From contig ML986582.1 in assembly GCA_010094045.1 (NCBI GenBank), positions 434,001 to 498,000 on the forward strand: 64,000 nucleotides of DNA, in the 5' to 3' direction. Numbering within the stretch: position 1 is the stretch's first letter; the number at the start of each line of letters is the position of its first letter. Origin of the DNA: Lojkania enalia. Lineage: Eukaryota > Ascomycota > Dothideomycetes > Pleosporales. Shown here piece after piece: positions 16,265 to 28,902 of this stretch. The notes beneath the pieces are model-generated. The model saw nothing but the letters and a program-made list of their open reading frames with translations, was not told where the DNA came from and did no database searches. The translations under genes were made by a program, and so were the position numbers.

Positions 16265-17619
16265 ATGCCTCTTCCAAGGACCTCTCTGCGTGGTTTTCTA
16301 GCCTACGCGAAAGGTGCTTTACGCACTGCGATTGACTCAAGTCAACGAATAACATTCGTCATAGGCAATGAATCTGCCGGTGAGCCTATATAATATTACA
16401 ATTCTAAATTCCACAACTGAAAGACACAACAGATCTAGATTCAATGACATGCTCAGTCCTGTATGCCTATCTCCGATCTATGGTACCACCGCACAACGCA
16501 TTCAGCCAGCTCTATGTCCCAGTCACGAACATTCCATCTTCAGACATTCAAATGCGGCCCGAATTCCTGGCGCTTTTCCCCTATGCCAATATCGATTCTA
16601 GCCATTTGATAACACTCGATGACCTTCCAGACCTGTCAATTATACAGTCAAAGATTCGCCCAGAGAACACGAAATGGATACTGGTTGACCACAACGCCCT
16701 ACAGGGTCAGTTGGGGAAAATATATGCGCATCGAGTCGGTGGAGTAATTGACCATCATGAGGATGAGGGCGAAGTACCACAGGACACTGATGGCGAGCCT
16801 CGCAAAATCAGCAAGAGTGGCAGCTGCACGAGCTTGGTCACTGAATACTGCCGTCAAGCGTGGGATCTTCTTTCTGGTTCTGCTTTATCACCAGGACGTG
16901 CTTATGCACAAGGGGAAAGCCTATCGGATGATAGCACTGTCATTAAATTGTGGGATGCGGAAATGGCTCAGCTAGGATTGGCGAGCATTCTAATTGATAC
17001 AGCAAATCTCCAATCGAGAGACAAAACAACCGAACTCGACACCTGGGCGGTTGAATATCTTGAAGCTAAGGTCATGTCCTGTCCTAAGCTCTCAGCCGGC
17101 TTTGACCGCAGCACCTTTTATAGGGAAATCGACTCAGCAAAGAAAGATATTGGACGACTGAAGTTGCAAGATATACTAAGAAAAGATTATAAGCAATGGG
17201 ACGAGGGGGGTCAGAAGCTCGGCATTAGTTCAGTGGTCAAATCTATCGATTTTCAACAAAGGAAAGCATGCGTCGAGGCAGAAGCGAAATCTCCGAACAA
17301 AGCATACCTTGAAGCATTAGAAAATTTCGCTAAGGAGAGTAGACTCGATCTGTATGTTGTTATGACTACCTCGACGTCTTCTACGGGCGACTTTCAACGG
17401 GAGCTCCTTGTCTGGGCATTTAACGAGAGAACTATTTCCGCTGCAAGGAAATTCGCTACCAAAGCTAGTGAGGAACTGGGTCTTGAAGACTGGCACCTTG
17501 CTGACAACACAATTGAGGAGTACAATGGGGACAACCAATGGAGAAAGGTGTGGTGGCAGCGTAATGTACAACATAGCAGGAAACGTGTCGCTCCCCTGAT
17601 AAGGGAGGCAATGACATGA
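16265..17619 (+). CDS. PPX1: Exopolyphosphatase (PPX1 type, DHH/DHHA2 family)
   Basis: Hydrolyses terminal phosphates from inorganic polyphosphate; yeast Ppx1 is soluble and also found in mitochondria. Two exons, join(16265..16379, 16433..17619), 433 aa. DHH-family metal motifs are present: GNESADLDSM across the intron, WILVDHNA, and VIDHHEDEG. A Ser-rich SGSCTSLVTEYC and the Asp motif ILIDTANLQSRDKTTELD follow. The rest is a DHHA2 domain with the expected alternating pattern to the C-terminus. The start was fixed by a 115-nt first exon that joins in frame. It lies 3 kb from the SYG1-like phosphate transporter, so two phosphate-metabolism genes are near neighbours, though on opposite strands with two genes between. 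Confidence 0.93.
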
Positions 17620-19621
17620 GGTAACCGAACATGACCGAGATGGTTGTCCGGGGCGCGTGGCGCGTGTTGTCTCCCTTCAGCGTCCAACTCAGAAGTTGGA
17701 TTTAGCAGTGTCAAGGAAGTGTCACGTCGGTGAGCTCGGTCCGGTTTTGGTGGAGATCACCAATCTCGTTACTCGTTTCGCAACATGTTAGGTACGTAAC
17801 GGCGGTTGGGCAACGTGAGTGTCAGCCCAAACCCGGAATGCCGTGGGTGACGGTCATTTGATGCCCAAATGTATATGAGACTCGTGACCTAGCTCAGAAC
17901 TGATGGAGCGGAGTGGATTGGAGGCGACGATACATGGTGATGGGTCAGGAACCGACCATCGGTCCATATATCAAGCCTTTGAGTTATCCTGGTTAAACAT
18001 CCAGACGCCAGCCTTAGAAACAATAAACGGAAGGACGGACGAATAGCTCACACAGCACGCTCGGGCAGTCAGCCTTGCTGGGTTTCGTAATACGAAATGC
18101 ATGTTAGCTGTCTGTCACCAGTAGGCTCGCTGCACGATGCAGTGATATGCTGACGGTCATTTTCTTTTGCGTGTCTGGACTCATGTTTGCAGGAGCAAAT
18201 GCAACGTCGAGCCCTTTAGCTCCAAGTGTGCGCAGCTGCAGAGGGGAAAGGTCGTAGATGCAGAGGTAAGGGCTAATTGGGTGAGAGTAGGATGGGATCT
18301 CGAGGGCCGGCGACTGACGGAACGCACCTGGTAGCCGCCGTCTAGAACTCAAATTTAACTTCAATCTAGCGACGCAGCTTGAGATGAACTGGGAAACAGT
18401 AGTTCTCTAGCCGGGCGGCGGCGCGAGTGGGACGCGGTGTTTTGGCGTGCAGGAGCTTTTTTTTGACAGCAGTGTCTGCATATGCGCGACGTCTTGGACT
18501 GCCAGCTCAGCAACACGGTGCAGGGGCGATCTGGGTCGGCAACCACTGAGTGCCCGCATGGCGAATTTGGCCGCGACGACTCAGCTTAGCCGACTGGCTG
18601 CGGACAATGCTCGATGGTTGCTGTGCAGCTGCAGCGGAATCAGAATGCTGCTGGGTGCTTTTGGAGGTGTGTTGCTTGTGGTGGTGGTGAGGGCAGATGG
18701 GGGGGTAGTTCCAAGGAGGGGAGCGGCCGCAGGGTGGGCCGCGAGACGCTGCGAGCCACACGCGGGAGGGTTGTCGCCGCAATCTGAGATGTGGAAGAAT
18801 GAAACGGCGCGGCGGCGACGGCTACGACGAGGAAACATGTGCTGTTCGACGAGGCGAATCGCGGGGCGGGGATGGGCCTGGTTTAACGGAGACCCCCTCG
18901 CGCTGCCACCCACGAATTCGATTAATTCACCGCACACTGGCAGCTGAGGGGCATGGTCGGCGGACTGCGGCGTGCTGCTGCACAAGGATGAATGCGGCTT
19001 TGGCCAGGGCGGACCGGCGAGCTCATTCGTCCAGAATGCCACGACGAGTGTGCTGGCGATGCAAGTCATGGAGGCGAGGACCCGTCTGCAGTCGAGGCCC
19101 GCAACAGCTCGTGGTCGCGCGCAGGCGGTCTGCGGTTGCCACCAATCTGGCCGGCAGCAGCATCATGTCTTGCGATCATTGTCCGCTGCTGGCATGGTAC
19201 CGCCATCCCTCCCCAAGTCGGGGTGGTGTGTCTCCTGGACCCTCGAGAGCTTGCCGCCAGCCAATCACGCGCGCCGCTGCCTCGCTTGGCCAAGCCTTCC
19301 TGTATCGATAAGGCCCGTCGAGCGCGCCTGCTTTGTTTAGCTGGGTAGAGCGGCTGCCAGCGCACACCTGCCGCCGCGGCGCTCCTCGACCTGTATCGCG
19401 CCTGCCCTGCCTGTCTGTGTGCACGCCGCCCAGGTGGTGCCCGAAGAGTGAGAGCCCAAGTCCTCGTCCTCATCCTCGTCCTCGTCGTCCTCCACTCCTC
19501 GGCCTCCAACTGGCAGCAGCCATGCTCCCGTAGAAGCACGAACACCATTGTTGCTGACCAGCCCACCTCCGCCCACTCAGTCATCGCCAGCGCCGCAGGG
19601 CTCCCGCCGACCGCCGATCTC
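17620..19621. promoter_or_regulatory. Long GC-rich upstream/leader region of the RasGAP-like gene
   Basis: About 2 kb without a recognisable gene. GC content rises sharply from about 18.4 kb to the start codon, with CT-rich runs near 19440-19500 and 19660-19690. It likely holds a long 5' leader and promoter. The numerous open frames follow from high GC and show no motif. Confidence 0.5.
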
Positions 19622-19636
19622 ATGGCGACGAGATGA
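19622..19636 (+). promoter_or_regulatory. Upstream ORF (Met-Ala-Thr-Arg) overlapping the RasGAP-like start codon
   Basis: A four-codon upstream ORF ends with TGA at 19634-19636, overlapping the proposed main start ATG at 19633-19635 as ATGA. Such an overlap could dampen translation or allow re-initiation. It depends on the main start being correct and on the transcript starting upstream. Confidence 0.45.
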
Positions 19637-22600
19637 TTAGAAGAAACCAACACTCCGCCTCGCCGTCGGCGCAGGCCTCTCCTCCTCCCCGTATGTGGTC
19701 CATTATACCCTCTCTTCCCCAATAGATTCCCCCTCGCCAATCGCCTAGGCCCGGATCAATGCGCTCTGTACGATGAGTTGGCAACCCTCACTGACTTGAG
19801 CCCCAGCCGTGTCCCCGACCATCACCCACCTCTCGTCGCGGAGCCACACTCCCTCACATATCACTGAGGTCCATGACCCTCCCGTAGACTCCCCCCTTCG
19901 GCCCTCCAGTCCGCCCAGGTCGCCTTCAACTTCGTCCTCCAAGCGTCCTTCGTCAACGATGGGAAGTCGGCCTGGCGGATCCCTCGACAATAACAATGAC
20001 AAGCTGCCCTCTACCTCCCAGAGGCCCGCCATGCCTCCCTCAATGTCTGCTCCTGCCGGTCGCTTGCCCCGTCTCCTTCCCGCAGACCTCTCCCAGTTTT
20101 CTGATTCCTTCCTCCCGATTGCTGCTATCCCAACCTCGTCCACTTCCCTCGCAGAGCTTGCCCACCTGATTCGCCTGCAAGGCTATCAGGAGCAGAGAAA
20201 GGCCCATTCCCGGGTCAGACTGCACCGATGGCTCGTGTCGAGCGCCCTGTCCGCACGTCTGGTACATTGCGGAGAGCTTGCTCACCGAACTTTGGTTGAC
20301 AACTTTAGGTCGGATGACAAGAAAAGTTTTGCTACACTGTATAATGCCGTTAACGATGTTCGGAACTCATGCGATGCCACGCGACGATATGCATTATTGG
20401 AGCCCGATTTAGAATTTGGAAAATCAAAAGGTGCAAGGGCTGACAAGCCCCAGTCTTTTTCAACCTTTATGAATGAGGTTCCCTCTAAAATACTGGATGA
20501 CCTGCTGGGTTTCATTTCCGAAATCCGCACCAATCCAGATTTCCTTGCCACTCGCATTCTCAATCTGTCTCAGCAAGACCTCGCTTCTTTAACGTCATTT
20601 CGTCAAGCTTTGGATCCCATTGAATCTGTCATGGCCATGCAGGCCAGGGGTAAGGCCGTCGGTTCAAACCAGAAACCCAATCAGCCACAGGGTCCCGGCC
20701 CGGTAGAGCGTCTTCTCTCCTTTCAGCGGCATGATCCTCTTGCCGCGCTCATTTATACCATTTTCGCCAATTCCTCAGGTCCCGACTCCGCCGAGGACCT
20801 CCGCCGGACCGATGCCTGGGCTACTACCTGCGCTAAATTGATCATGGAGTCAAAGCCTGGATCGGACAAGTTTATCAAGACCGTGTTGGACACCTGGGCT
20901 GGCATGAGAGAATGGCCGGGGAAAGCCAATCTGGAGCTCTATCTTATGCACGTTCTCCAGGAAGGCCAATTCCTTCTAGAGAAAGCCGAGGACCAGCCCT
21001 CTAGGCCCGGCACTCAACCGGTAGCACGGAGCACCAAGGATACCATCGCCGCGGATGATTTCTTTGAGAAGGCAGTCAAACGTCTTTTTGAAGTTATTGA
21101 CGATGAACCTAGTGCCGGCGGCATACCCGAAGGCGTTCTGGAGATCGGAAATGCAATCCTTCGAAAATTGGACGAATCAAAGAATCTCCGTAAGGGAGCG
21201 CAAAATTTCTTTGTGTCTCGTTGGCTTTTCACTACTTTCCTCATGAATGCAATAATCCATCCTGAGGCATGTATACATCTTAGTATCGTTTCCGTTCGCT
21301 GCTAACAACCCATGCAGACGCATGGTATCATGATCGGTAGCCACATCAGTGAGCATGCCAGACAGAAAATCCTCAAGGAGATTGCCATTCGAGCCCAGAA
21401 ACATGTCCTAGATATGACATATAATTGGTACGAAATTCCGTTTGGATCCACCATTTTCCGCTGGACTAACTCGTTGGATAGGAAACAAGCTGCGCCGATA
21501 CTACCAGAAATCAAGGCTCATATTGAGAACATCTTAGCTCGGTTCAAGCACACGAAGTCACATTCCAAACCCGTCCTTCTCCCAGCGAAGGCCATCACAT
21601 CACCACGGGAAACCGTGGAGGTACAGCCTTTCATTGTTGTCTGCCCAGCAGACATTATCACGCTTGTCAATACCTTGTTTCCGGAACGGCGTCCACCATC
21701 TAGCCATTTCGAGAAGGATATTGGCCGTCGAACGGGTCTTGGATCGTCTGCTTCATCTCTATCTGGCGTTTCCATGCCTTTTAGAACAAATTCTGCATCT
21801 GCGGGTGACGCTAGCTCCATTCTCAGTATGAGTGCCTCTTCGATGACTAGTGATACGACATCTAGAGAACCATTACTGGTGGATCCTACGAATCACCCTG
21901 TGGAACGGCCCTTAGAAGAGAACTACGTCGAGCATTCCAAAATTATTGCACCCACCGAAGATTATGGAAGACGCCTGAGAATGGCCTGTTCCGAGATGAC
22001 ACGGATCTTGGGTGTTGATGCTTGTTCTGGTTCATGTCATCCTTGTGCTGAACGATGGGCTGTCCTCTACATCTCTCCAGATGGAAAGCAGCTCAAACCT
22101 CGTATGCGCAAAGATGCTGATGATGAACATGAACATGACGATGATTCTCCGGATAGCGATAGTAGTGATGATGAAGGTCCGAGCGAGAGAATCGATCTGG
22201 AGAGTGACTATCACCAGCTAAAGGAAGCCATTGCCAAGTTGGTCGAAGAATATGAGATTCCAAAGGAATTGGCCCCTGACAGTGAGTCAAAGAGCTTCAG
22301 CAATCGTACTTCGACACATCGGAGAGATGCTCGCGGTGGACGTGCGGCGCGTCGGGATGGCGAAGGTCTCGGTTCGAGGAACCCATATAATAACCAGAGT
22401 CAAAGTCAACTCACAAATCTTATCGCCAGCCAAAGGAACGTTCCAGCCCGCCATCGCTCACCGCAACACCCAAGAAGCAACAGCAATCCACAGCCTTTGG
22501 AGCCTTCAGAGAAAAGCTCGGTTCTTGTCACCATGTTAGAAATTGCAATGTATCAAAGTCAGGCTCGCTCGGACTTTGTCAATGCACATCTGTATTACAA

Positions 22601-25070
22601 GACACTGCAGACGCTCAAGAAGTTGACCTCACCTTCATTGATTAAAAACGGTTATGCCGCGCTTTTGAATTATTTTGCACGTGGGCCGCGCGATTCACTT
22701 GGCAAATCGTCAAATGCGATTGAAGAATTCGAAGCCTGGTTCGTTTGGCTGAAGCAGTCACAAGAGCGCCATGATGTAGCTATTGACGAGATGATGCTTG
22801 GCTTGAAGAACCTGCGCGACAAGATGTGGTACATTACAGACGTTCGAAATTCTGGCGTGTATGAGGAGGCCAAGAATGTCACGCTTGCTCTGAAGATAAT
22901 GGGACAACCTACCAAGACTCTCGATGGGAAGCCGATTCAAACCCACCGTCCCCGTAATTTCTCCAAATCTTCCTCGAACAATTTCTTGTTGAAAACGGAA
23001 GCGCAAATGGTTGATATTATGGCTGCGCCGCCTGATTTCGGTGGGCCGAACAAGCTCTCGGATGAACAATCCGATGTCACACTGAAATGGCTCATTCAAT
23101 ATGGAGTGGAGAACTTCTGCAAAGGTGAAGAGAGAATACATCGATTCTGTCTGGAGATCGATAAATGTGTGAACAAGCTAGTCGGCGATGGCATAATGGA
23201 CGGTCCCGTACTCTGGTCCAGCGAGCTGTATAAGCGGGATAAGGAGATCCTTGATAGTGGCCGCCAGAAAGGAGACTTGTTCCTAACTGGCGTTGGTACA
23301 CTTTCCATAGCTGGCGACGAAGAGTACGAGACTCATGGTCGATCTGGCTCTCGAAGCCTCGATTTTGCCCAGCGCCCAAGTCAAAGCAGCCTGCGCTCCA
23401 TTGCGAATCGAAACGGCTCTCAGCAGAGCTTTGATATGAGCCCATGGAGTAGAAACCCCACGGACTCGAACGACTACTTTGGAGGCTCTAGTCCAGTCCT
23501 GACGATTGACTCGTCTGCTACGTTCTGGACCCCGTTCCAGACACAGGCTCAATCTCCAACTAGTACTGCTAGCATTCGACCGCGCACAGCCTCTTCTTCC
23601 AAGGGCACAGTCATGCTGAAACAATCAGCCAGCGTTAACGAGGACAAGCGCAGGTTTTTGTTAGACCTCAAACAGACATTAACCGGTTTGCTTCTCAGCG
23701 ATTTGGGGATCATGGTATTCGGTCACGGAAGTGAGACAGATGCATGGTTCTCCGGTGACCTTGGAGAGGACTGTCTTCAACGCAAAGAAGAGGAAGAGCG
23801 TCGTCGCAAAAGGCATCTTGCACGCAAGAAGAGTATGAAGAGCTTCCGTAATAACACTCGTGTTGAACAACGAGCAGGACCGCTTGAGGCTTTGGGACGT
23901 CCAGAACGTAGCCAAGCTGCCCCTCCCGTAGCTACACTTCAACACGCTGCCGCAGCCGACTCTCACCTTTCAGCCGGAGAGCACTCGTCTACGTCGACCG
24001 ATTCCACTACACGCACGTCTGGCGTTTCTGCCGCAAAGAAGGCGGGGCTCCTAGAGTTCCCCTACAACATGGCATATAGGCGTCTGTTGAATAAATTCGC
24101 CACGCATCCTAATCCATTCTCAAAGCTTCACGCCCTGTATGAGCTTGAACTCCTCATTATCGCATCGCTTACATCCCGATCTGGTCGCTCCTTCAACAAT
24201 CGCCGAGAGACACTCCCCCCGGTGCCGCAGTCGCCTACCCTTGGCGCCATACCCGAGCTCAGTTCACGTGAGCCGGCTGCTCAGGTTGCACGCGCGCAGA
24301 ATCTGGAAGAGGCTATCGCTAATTGTGAGGAGCGTCGTTCCTACACCATGAATCAAGAAAGGAATGGCAATGCTTCCCCAGTCCCAAATCGTGCTGGAGC
24401 CCGCTCCCCAGTTGGGCCTCCAAGCACAGACATGATAGTAGACGTTCTTCAAGGACTCTTCCGTGACTCCAACATTCGCCCCAAAACCCTCTTCAGGGAT
24501 CTGCAGTACATTGCTTCGTTTGTTCCTGCCCAGATGCTTGACAAGACGGCTCGCGGTAAAGCTTTCTGGGATGTTGGTCTTGCGGCGCTTAGCTTGAAGC
24601 AAGATGTTTGTCGTACTATGATTGAAATTGCCGACGACATTGTTGTTCAAAACTCCAAGAGAGATCCAATTCTCCAGCAAAATGGCAATGCCTCGCAACA
24701 ACCTAGCAGTTCTTCGGGGTCCGGCAGTGCTATCGATGAACCGACCTCGCGCTACCAAATGGATGATGCTGCCCGCATGCTTCTTATCACGGCCAAAGAA
24801 GGAGACGAAGTCGCTGAGCGTGAACTAGCGATTCTATACCTAACCTCTCCTGAGTTACTCTACCGCACTATTCTCCCTCTCACCAAACCTCGGGATGTGT
24901 TTAAGACGGAGTTGCTCAACCGTGAAAGAAGGGCCTCGCAGGATCCCGCAAGGAGCGATCCCATGACCATGTGTGTCGCGCAACACTGGATGGAGCAGAG
25001 TAAACGCGGCGGCGACCAACTCGCAACCAAGTATCTGCGCGCCAGAGACGAGCTCGAAAGCATTCCTTAA
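19633..25070 (+). CDS. Large RasGAP-like GTPase-activator family protein
   Basis: Probable Ras-family GTPase activator. Three exons, join(19633..19690, 19807..21266, 21318..25070), 1756 aa. Exon 1 was inferred from a strong gtatgt donor and from the Ser/Pro-rich frame (TITHLSSRSHT) being open before its first internal ATG at 19959; that ATG is the fallback start. A helical domain covers about residues 130-560, including NDVRNSCDATRRYALLEPD and ISEIRTNPDFLATRIL. SRWLFTTFLMNAIIHPE resembles the RasGAP FLRFINPAI helix, but a classical arginine finger was not identified. The middle has an acidic tract (near 22100-22160) and basic low-complexity segments, then conserved helices (SVLVTMLEIAMYQSQARSDF) and a C-terminal helical region (RMLLITAKEGDEVAERELAI). 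The second intron is a GC-AG intron. The GAP assignment is moderate; gene reality is not in doubt. Confidence 0.8.
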
Positions 25071-26211
25071 AGTCGCTACGAGTGTCGTCTGATACGTTTA
25101 GTATTGCCACAGCATTCATTCATCCATTATTCTTGATAAATTTCGTTTCTTTACATTTTTTTTTTTTTTTTTTTTTTTTTTGTGGTTTTGAGCTTATCAT
25201 ATACCCCGCACGGTTCCAGGTTGCCTTTGCTTATTCGTTCATTCTGGAGTTTTGCCGACTTCGAGCCCTGTTTTGCGCGCAATCATCGATATCGAGAGTG
25301 ATAACGTAACGGCCTGCATGCATAGCGAGGAGTTGTTTAAATGCTATCGCATCGTTCGGTAGTATTTTGGAGCGTTTATTCTCTGCATTCGCTTCTTCAT
25401 ACCCTATCACCACCTTATCTTTTCGTTCGCTTCGTGATCTATTATTCGCGGACTTGGACGGTATAGTTATGGTATACATGATGGAATTGGACAGCGTATA
25501 ACCCCTTTTTGAGATAGGCAACATGTAGACTTGCACTTGGGAGACACATCCTGGCGATGATGATAAAAGGGAGAGTGATGTGGGGGAATGGATATGTGCA
25601 TGATGGGAACTGATTAGTAACGAATCTCCTTGGACCTCACGTGGGGTGGGGTGGGAAATGGAATCGTAATATCATGTAGATTTCTTGGATTCGAGGAATA
25701 GGTAAATAAGTCTTGATATGTATGGCTTGTATGCTGTGTGGAGACTTTTTTGATTATGTTGCGCTTTGCTCTGATTCCGTGCTTGATCCATGACAGGGTG
25801 GATATGCATATACATATGCGCTGTGAGCCTTGGGCCCCCCATACATCTACCCCTCTATTATTGTTGGACAAGGCGAGTCGTGCAACACGAACCTAGCACT
25901 ACGCCGACAGAGCGGTTAAGAGAGCTACTCATCACAAAGATCTCCGAGCAAGAGCACGGAAAGATGATATAAAAAAAAAAAAAAAAAACTAAAATTTACA
26001 CATCTATTATCATGTACTCCAAACAAACGCCGTCCCGTGCTAGGGATAGATGGACTAGACTATCCCATATACCTCCCAACGCCAAATCGAAATGCTAAAC
26101 GCCCAGCATCAACCAATCAGCCAACACACATATATACGCATATGAAGAGATAAATATCAATGTAAAGCTTTGAACTAGATATCTCGATATGACATGTACG
26201 TATGTTTTCAT
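25071..26211. other. Convergent intergenic region with T26 and A18 tracts
   Basis: 1.1 kb between the 3' ends of two convergent genes. It contains 26 consecutive T at 25156-25181 and 18 consecutive A at 25971-25988. Open frames here have no motif. Presumed 3' UTRs and terminators of both genes. Confidence 0.6.
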
Positions 26212-28794
26212 TCAGCTTTGTAGCATATACCCTAGGTCTGGCAGTCCCCACACTATCTCCCTGATCACGGCGTCCTCTTGTGCTTTTTTTCTTTGCGCGG
26301 AGGAAGTAGGGGTGGGGTTTTGTTTGGGTTGGGAGACAGGTATCGCTGTTTCGAAGATGGAGAAGGGGTCTGAGGGGTCGGGGTGGAAGGTTTGCGTTTG
26401 GCGTTGGGATTGAGGTTGGGTGGGTGGTGCTAGCGCGGATTCGAAGATGGAGAAGTCTACGTCGAAGAGCGAGGATTGAGGGGCAAGTTGAGGCTCGGGT
26501 GCCGAAGGTTGTGGGTTTGGTGTGGGGTGTGAGGGGGGAAGAGATGGGGGCACTGATGTGACGGTTGGTGTTGATTCTTCGCCTGGTTGTGTCGTCGAAT
26601 TAGGTCGCTGGACGGGTTCGGAGATAGATGATTCGAAGGTGTTGAAATCAGCGCTCGGAGATGTGAGTGACGAGCCGGACTTATTTGAAGCAGCTGTGTT
26701 TGATGCGAAGGGGGTAAAGTCCTCGGATTCATCGATGACAGGCACGGGAACTTCCATGCCGCTGGGAATAGCTGTTATCTTCGCATTCTCGCCTGTCTTT
26801 CCGGGTATGGAGTTGACAGATCTCTTCGTAGGTTTCAATAGCCCTGGTCCGATCGGCTCTTCCACAGCGTTCTCCGGAACAAAGCTATTGAATTTGAAGT
26901 TCGCAGACGTAGGGGAGACAACCCCCTTTAGGCGAACGAGAGGAGATGCGTGCCTGGAAGCCAAGGGTTGATTGGGCGAATTTCTAATCGACTGGGGCGT
27001 TGAAGATGGTGTCGATGCTGGTGCAGTCCGTGCCGGTGTCTGGAATGAGTCTAGTATTGCGACGGGACTAGACACAGTAGGTGATTGAACCATATCACCC
27101 CATTCATCATCATCATCGTCGTCGTCATCGTCAGTAGCGACGTTTTCCGAGGGAGGCTCAATCGCTTTGGTCGGCACACTGGTGTCCAATGCGCCGAAGT
27201 TGCGCAAGGGACCCAGATTCTTCGGGGGCTTACTGATCTGTGCTGGAGATGGTGGAAGCTTAGTTGGTAAAGGAGCTTGTGTATTTTGAATATCTTGACG
27301 AGCGGCGGCCATAGAATTCGCCGATGGAAGTACGGGCGGTGTGGCTGCCAGCTCTTCGAGAAGAGTAGATGCCGATGAGGCAGTTTTTTTATGATTCGAC
27401 TGCGGCGAAACCCCGGACGTAAGATCAACAGATACTGAACGGGGATCTTTCCGCTGCATTACCGACGTGTCCTTGTTCTTAATTGTTACGGGTGACGACG
27501 CCGAGCGAGTAGCCGAACTATCCTGTTTCCAGTGATCGCTTGAAACTAGAGGAGAAGAGCTCCATGCGAAGGCAGCAGGAGCATTATTAGTATTCAAGGG
27601 AGACACATTCTGCTTGGCTGGCCGAATCGAGGAGGAGGCCGATATTGAAGACTTCTTCCGCATATGAGCGGCCGGCCCTTTTGAACCAGAAGCAGGTCGG
27701 TCCCAGCTAAAGAAGCCCCCCACGGAAGCTCCTCGGCCAGATATCCTATCTTCCGATGCCCAACGGGCCACAATCTTATTCGCATCTTGTCGTATGCGGG
27801 AGTTCGCCCATGTCACACGGACATAGTTATCGTCGGCATCACCATGGTTGAATTCCCTCATCGTTTGCTTCCGAGTCAAGCGATACCACGCTTTCCGTGC
27901 GGAGGTAGAATATATTGGATCATCAGGAGCGGACGAGGGCTCATTCGCAGGTTGAGAAGGAAACAATTGTTCCATCAAGGACAAATCCAGATCCAGGCCA
28001 GGGATGGAGGCAATAGTCGCGATGGGCATAACTTTTGGCTGGCCTTGTTGCGCCGGTTCCATGCTTCTTTGGCTAGTACCCCGGTATATAGAGGAGGGAG
28101 ATTCAGATATCGGCGCGCCATCCTGGAGCTCAGCTTCGATCCCACCATGGTCATCCTCAAAGTCCCCAAAGTCATCCTCATCCGACCCGTCTTTTCCCGA
28201 AATCTTAGTTTCCCGGACAGGCTCCTCCTTTCCCTTGGGTTTTGGCGTCTGTACATCCTCTTCTTGCACAGCTGAGCTGGTCACTTCAGGAGGTTTATGG
28301 GGACCTCGTTCATCCTCAAAGGAGGTCCGCGGCGACTCGGAAGGAGCCTCAGTATGGCTGACGTCGGAAGGAGAGGTCGAGGGGCGCGTTGAGAGGTCGT
28401 CTTCGCGGCCCAAAGCACCCGTGGGCTTGTCCAACCCGCGTGTCGGTACATCGTCAGGTTGTACTGTCGTCGCGGAATCCGAAGCCTCCGAAACCACATT
28501 ATCAGAATTCAAAGATAGTGCTGGCTCTTCTTCTCCCACTTTGCCCCAACCTTCATCTTCTAGCTCAAAAGTATGCCTCTGTTCTTTTTCTGCATCGCAC
28601 GGCGTATCCGAGAGCAGGGACTCGATTGCAGCCGTCCGCGGTTCAGGCTCACGCGTTTCGGGAGATGATGCTGCGTGTACAGAATCCGTGAACTGAGGAG
28701 ATGCCGCCCACGCACCAAAGCCATCATCCTGGCCTACACTCCCCCACTGTGCATCGTCCAGGAAGCCATTCAGAATGACGGGTGCTGTTGCTAT

Positions 28795-28829
<35 letters not shown>

Positions 28830-28902
28830 TCTTTATCTCCTCTTCCTTGGTCGGTGGCTTGGTGTCGGCATCGTCGGCCCAAGGGTCGCCCCAGTGATCC
28901 AT
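26212..28902 (-). CDS. Acidic low-complexity protein with clathrin-adaptor ear-like motifs; family not recognised
   Basis: Single exon, 896 aa, ATG at 28902 (MDHWGDPWADD); the frame is open a little further upstream only through TTG. A polyproline run of about 11 residues near residue 25 comes from a GGC-type microsatellite at about 28795-28829. DEDDFGDFEDD matches the acidic FG-x-F pattern that binds gamma-ear domains of AP-1/GGA adaptors, and QDDGFGAW and DDDDDEWGDM are similar. A better folded segment lies near residues 300-400 (SLMEQLFPSQ, RKAWYRLTRKQTMREFN, NYVRVTWANSRIRQDANKIVARW). The C-terminus repeats short hydrophobic-acidic motifs (VDFSIFESAL, DPFSIFETAI) and ends REIVWGLPDLGYML. 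A membrane-traffic role is inference; I cannot name the family. Confidence 0.8.

Noticed and set aside
25156..25988. Segment between T26 and A18 as a retroposon
   Set aside because: No coding remnant or target-site duplication seen; homopolymers in 3' regions are common.
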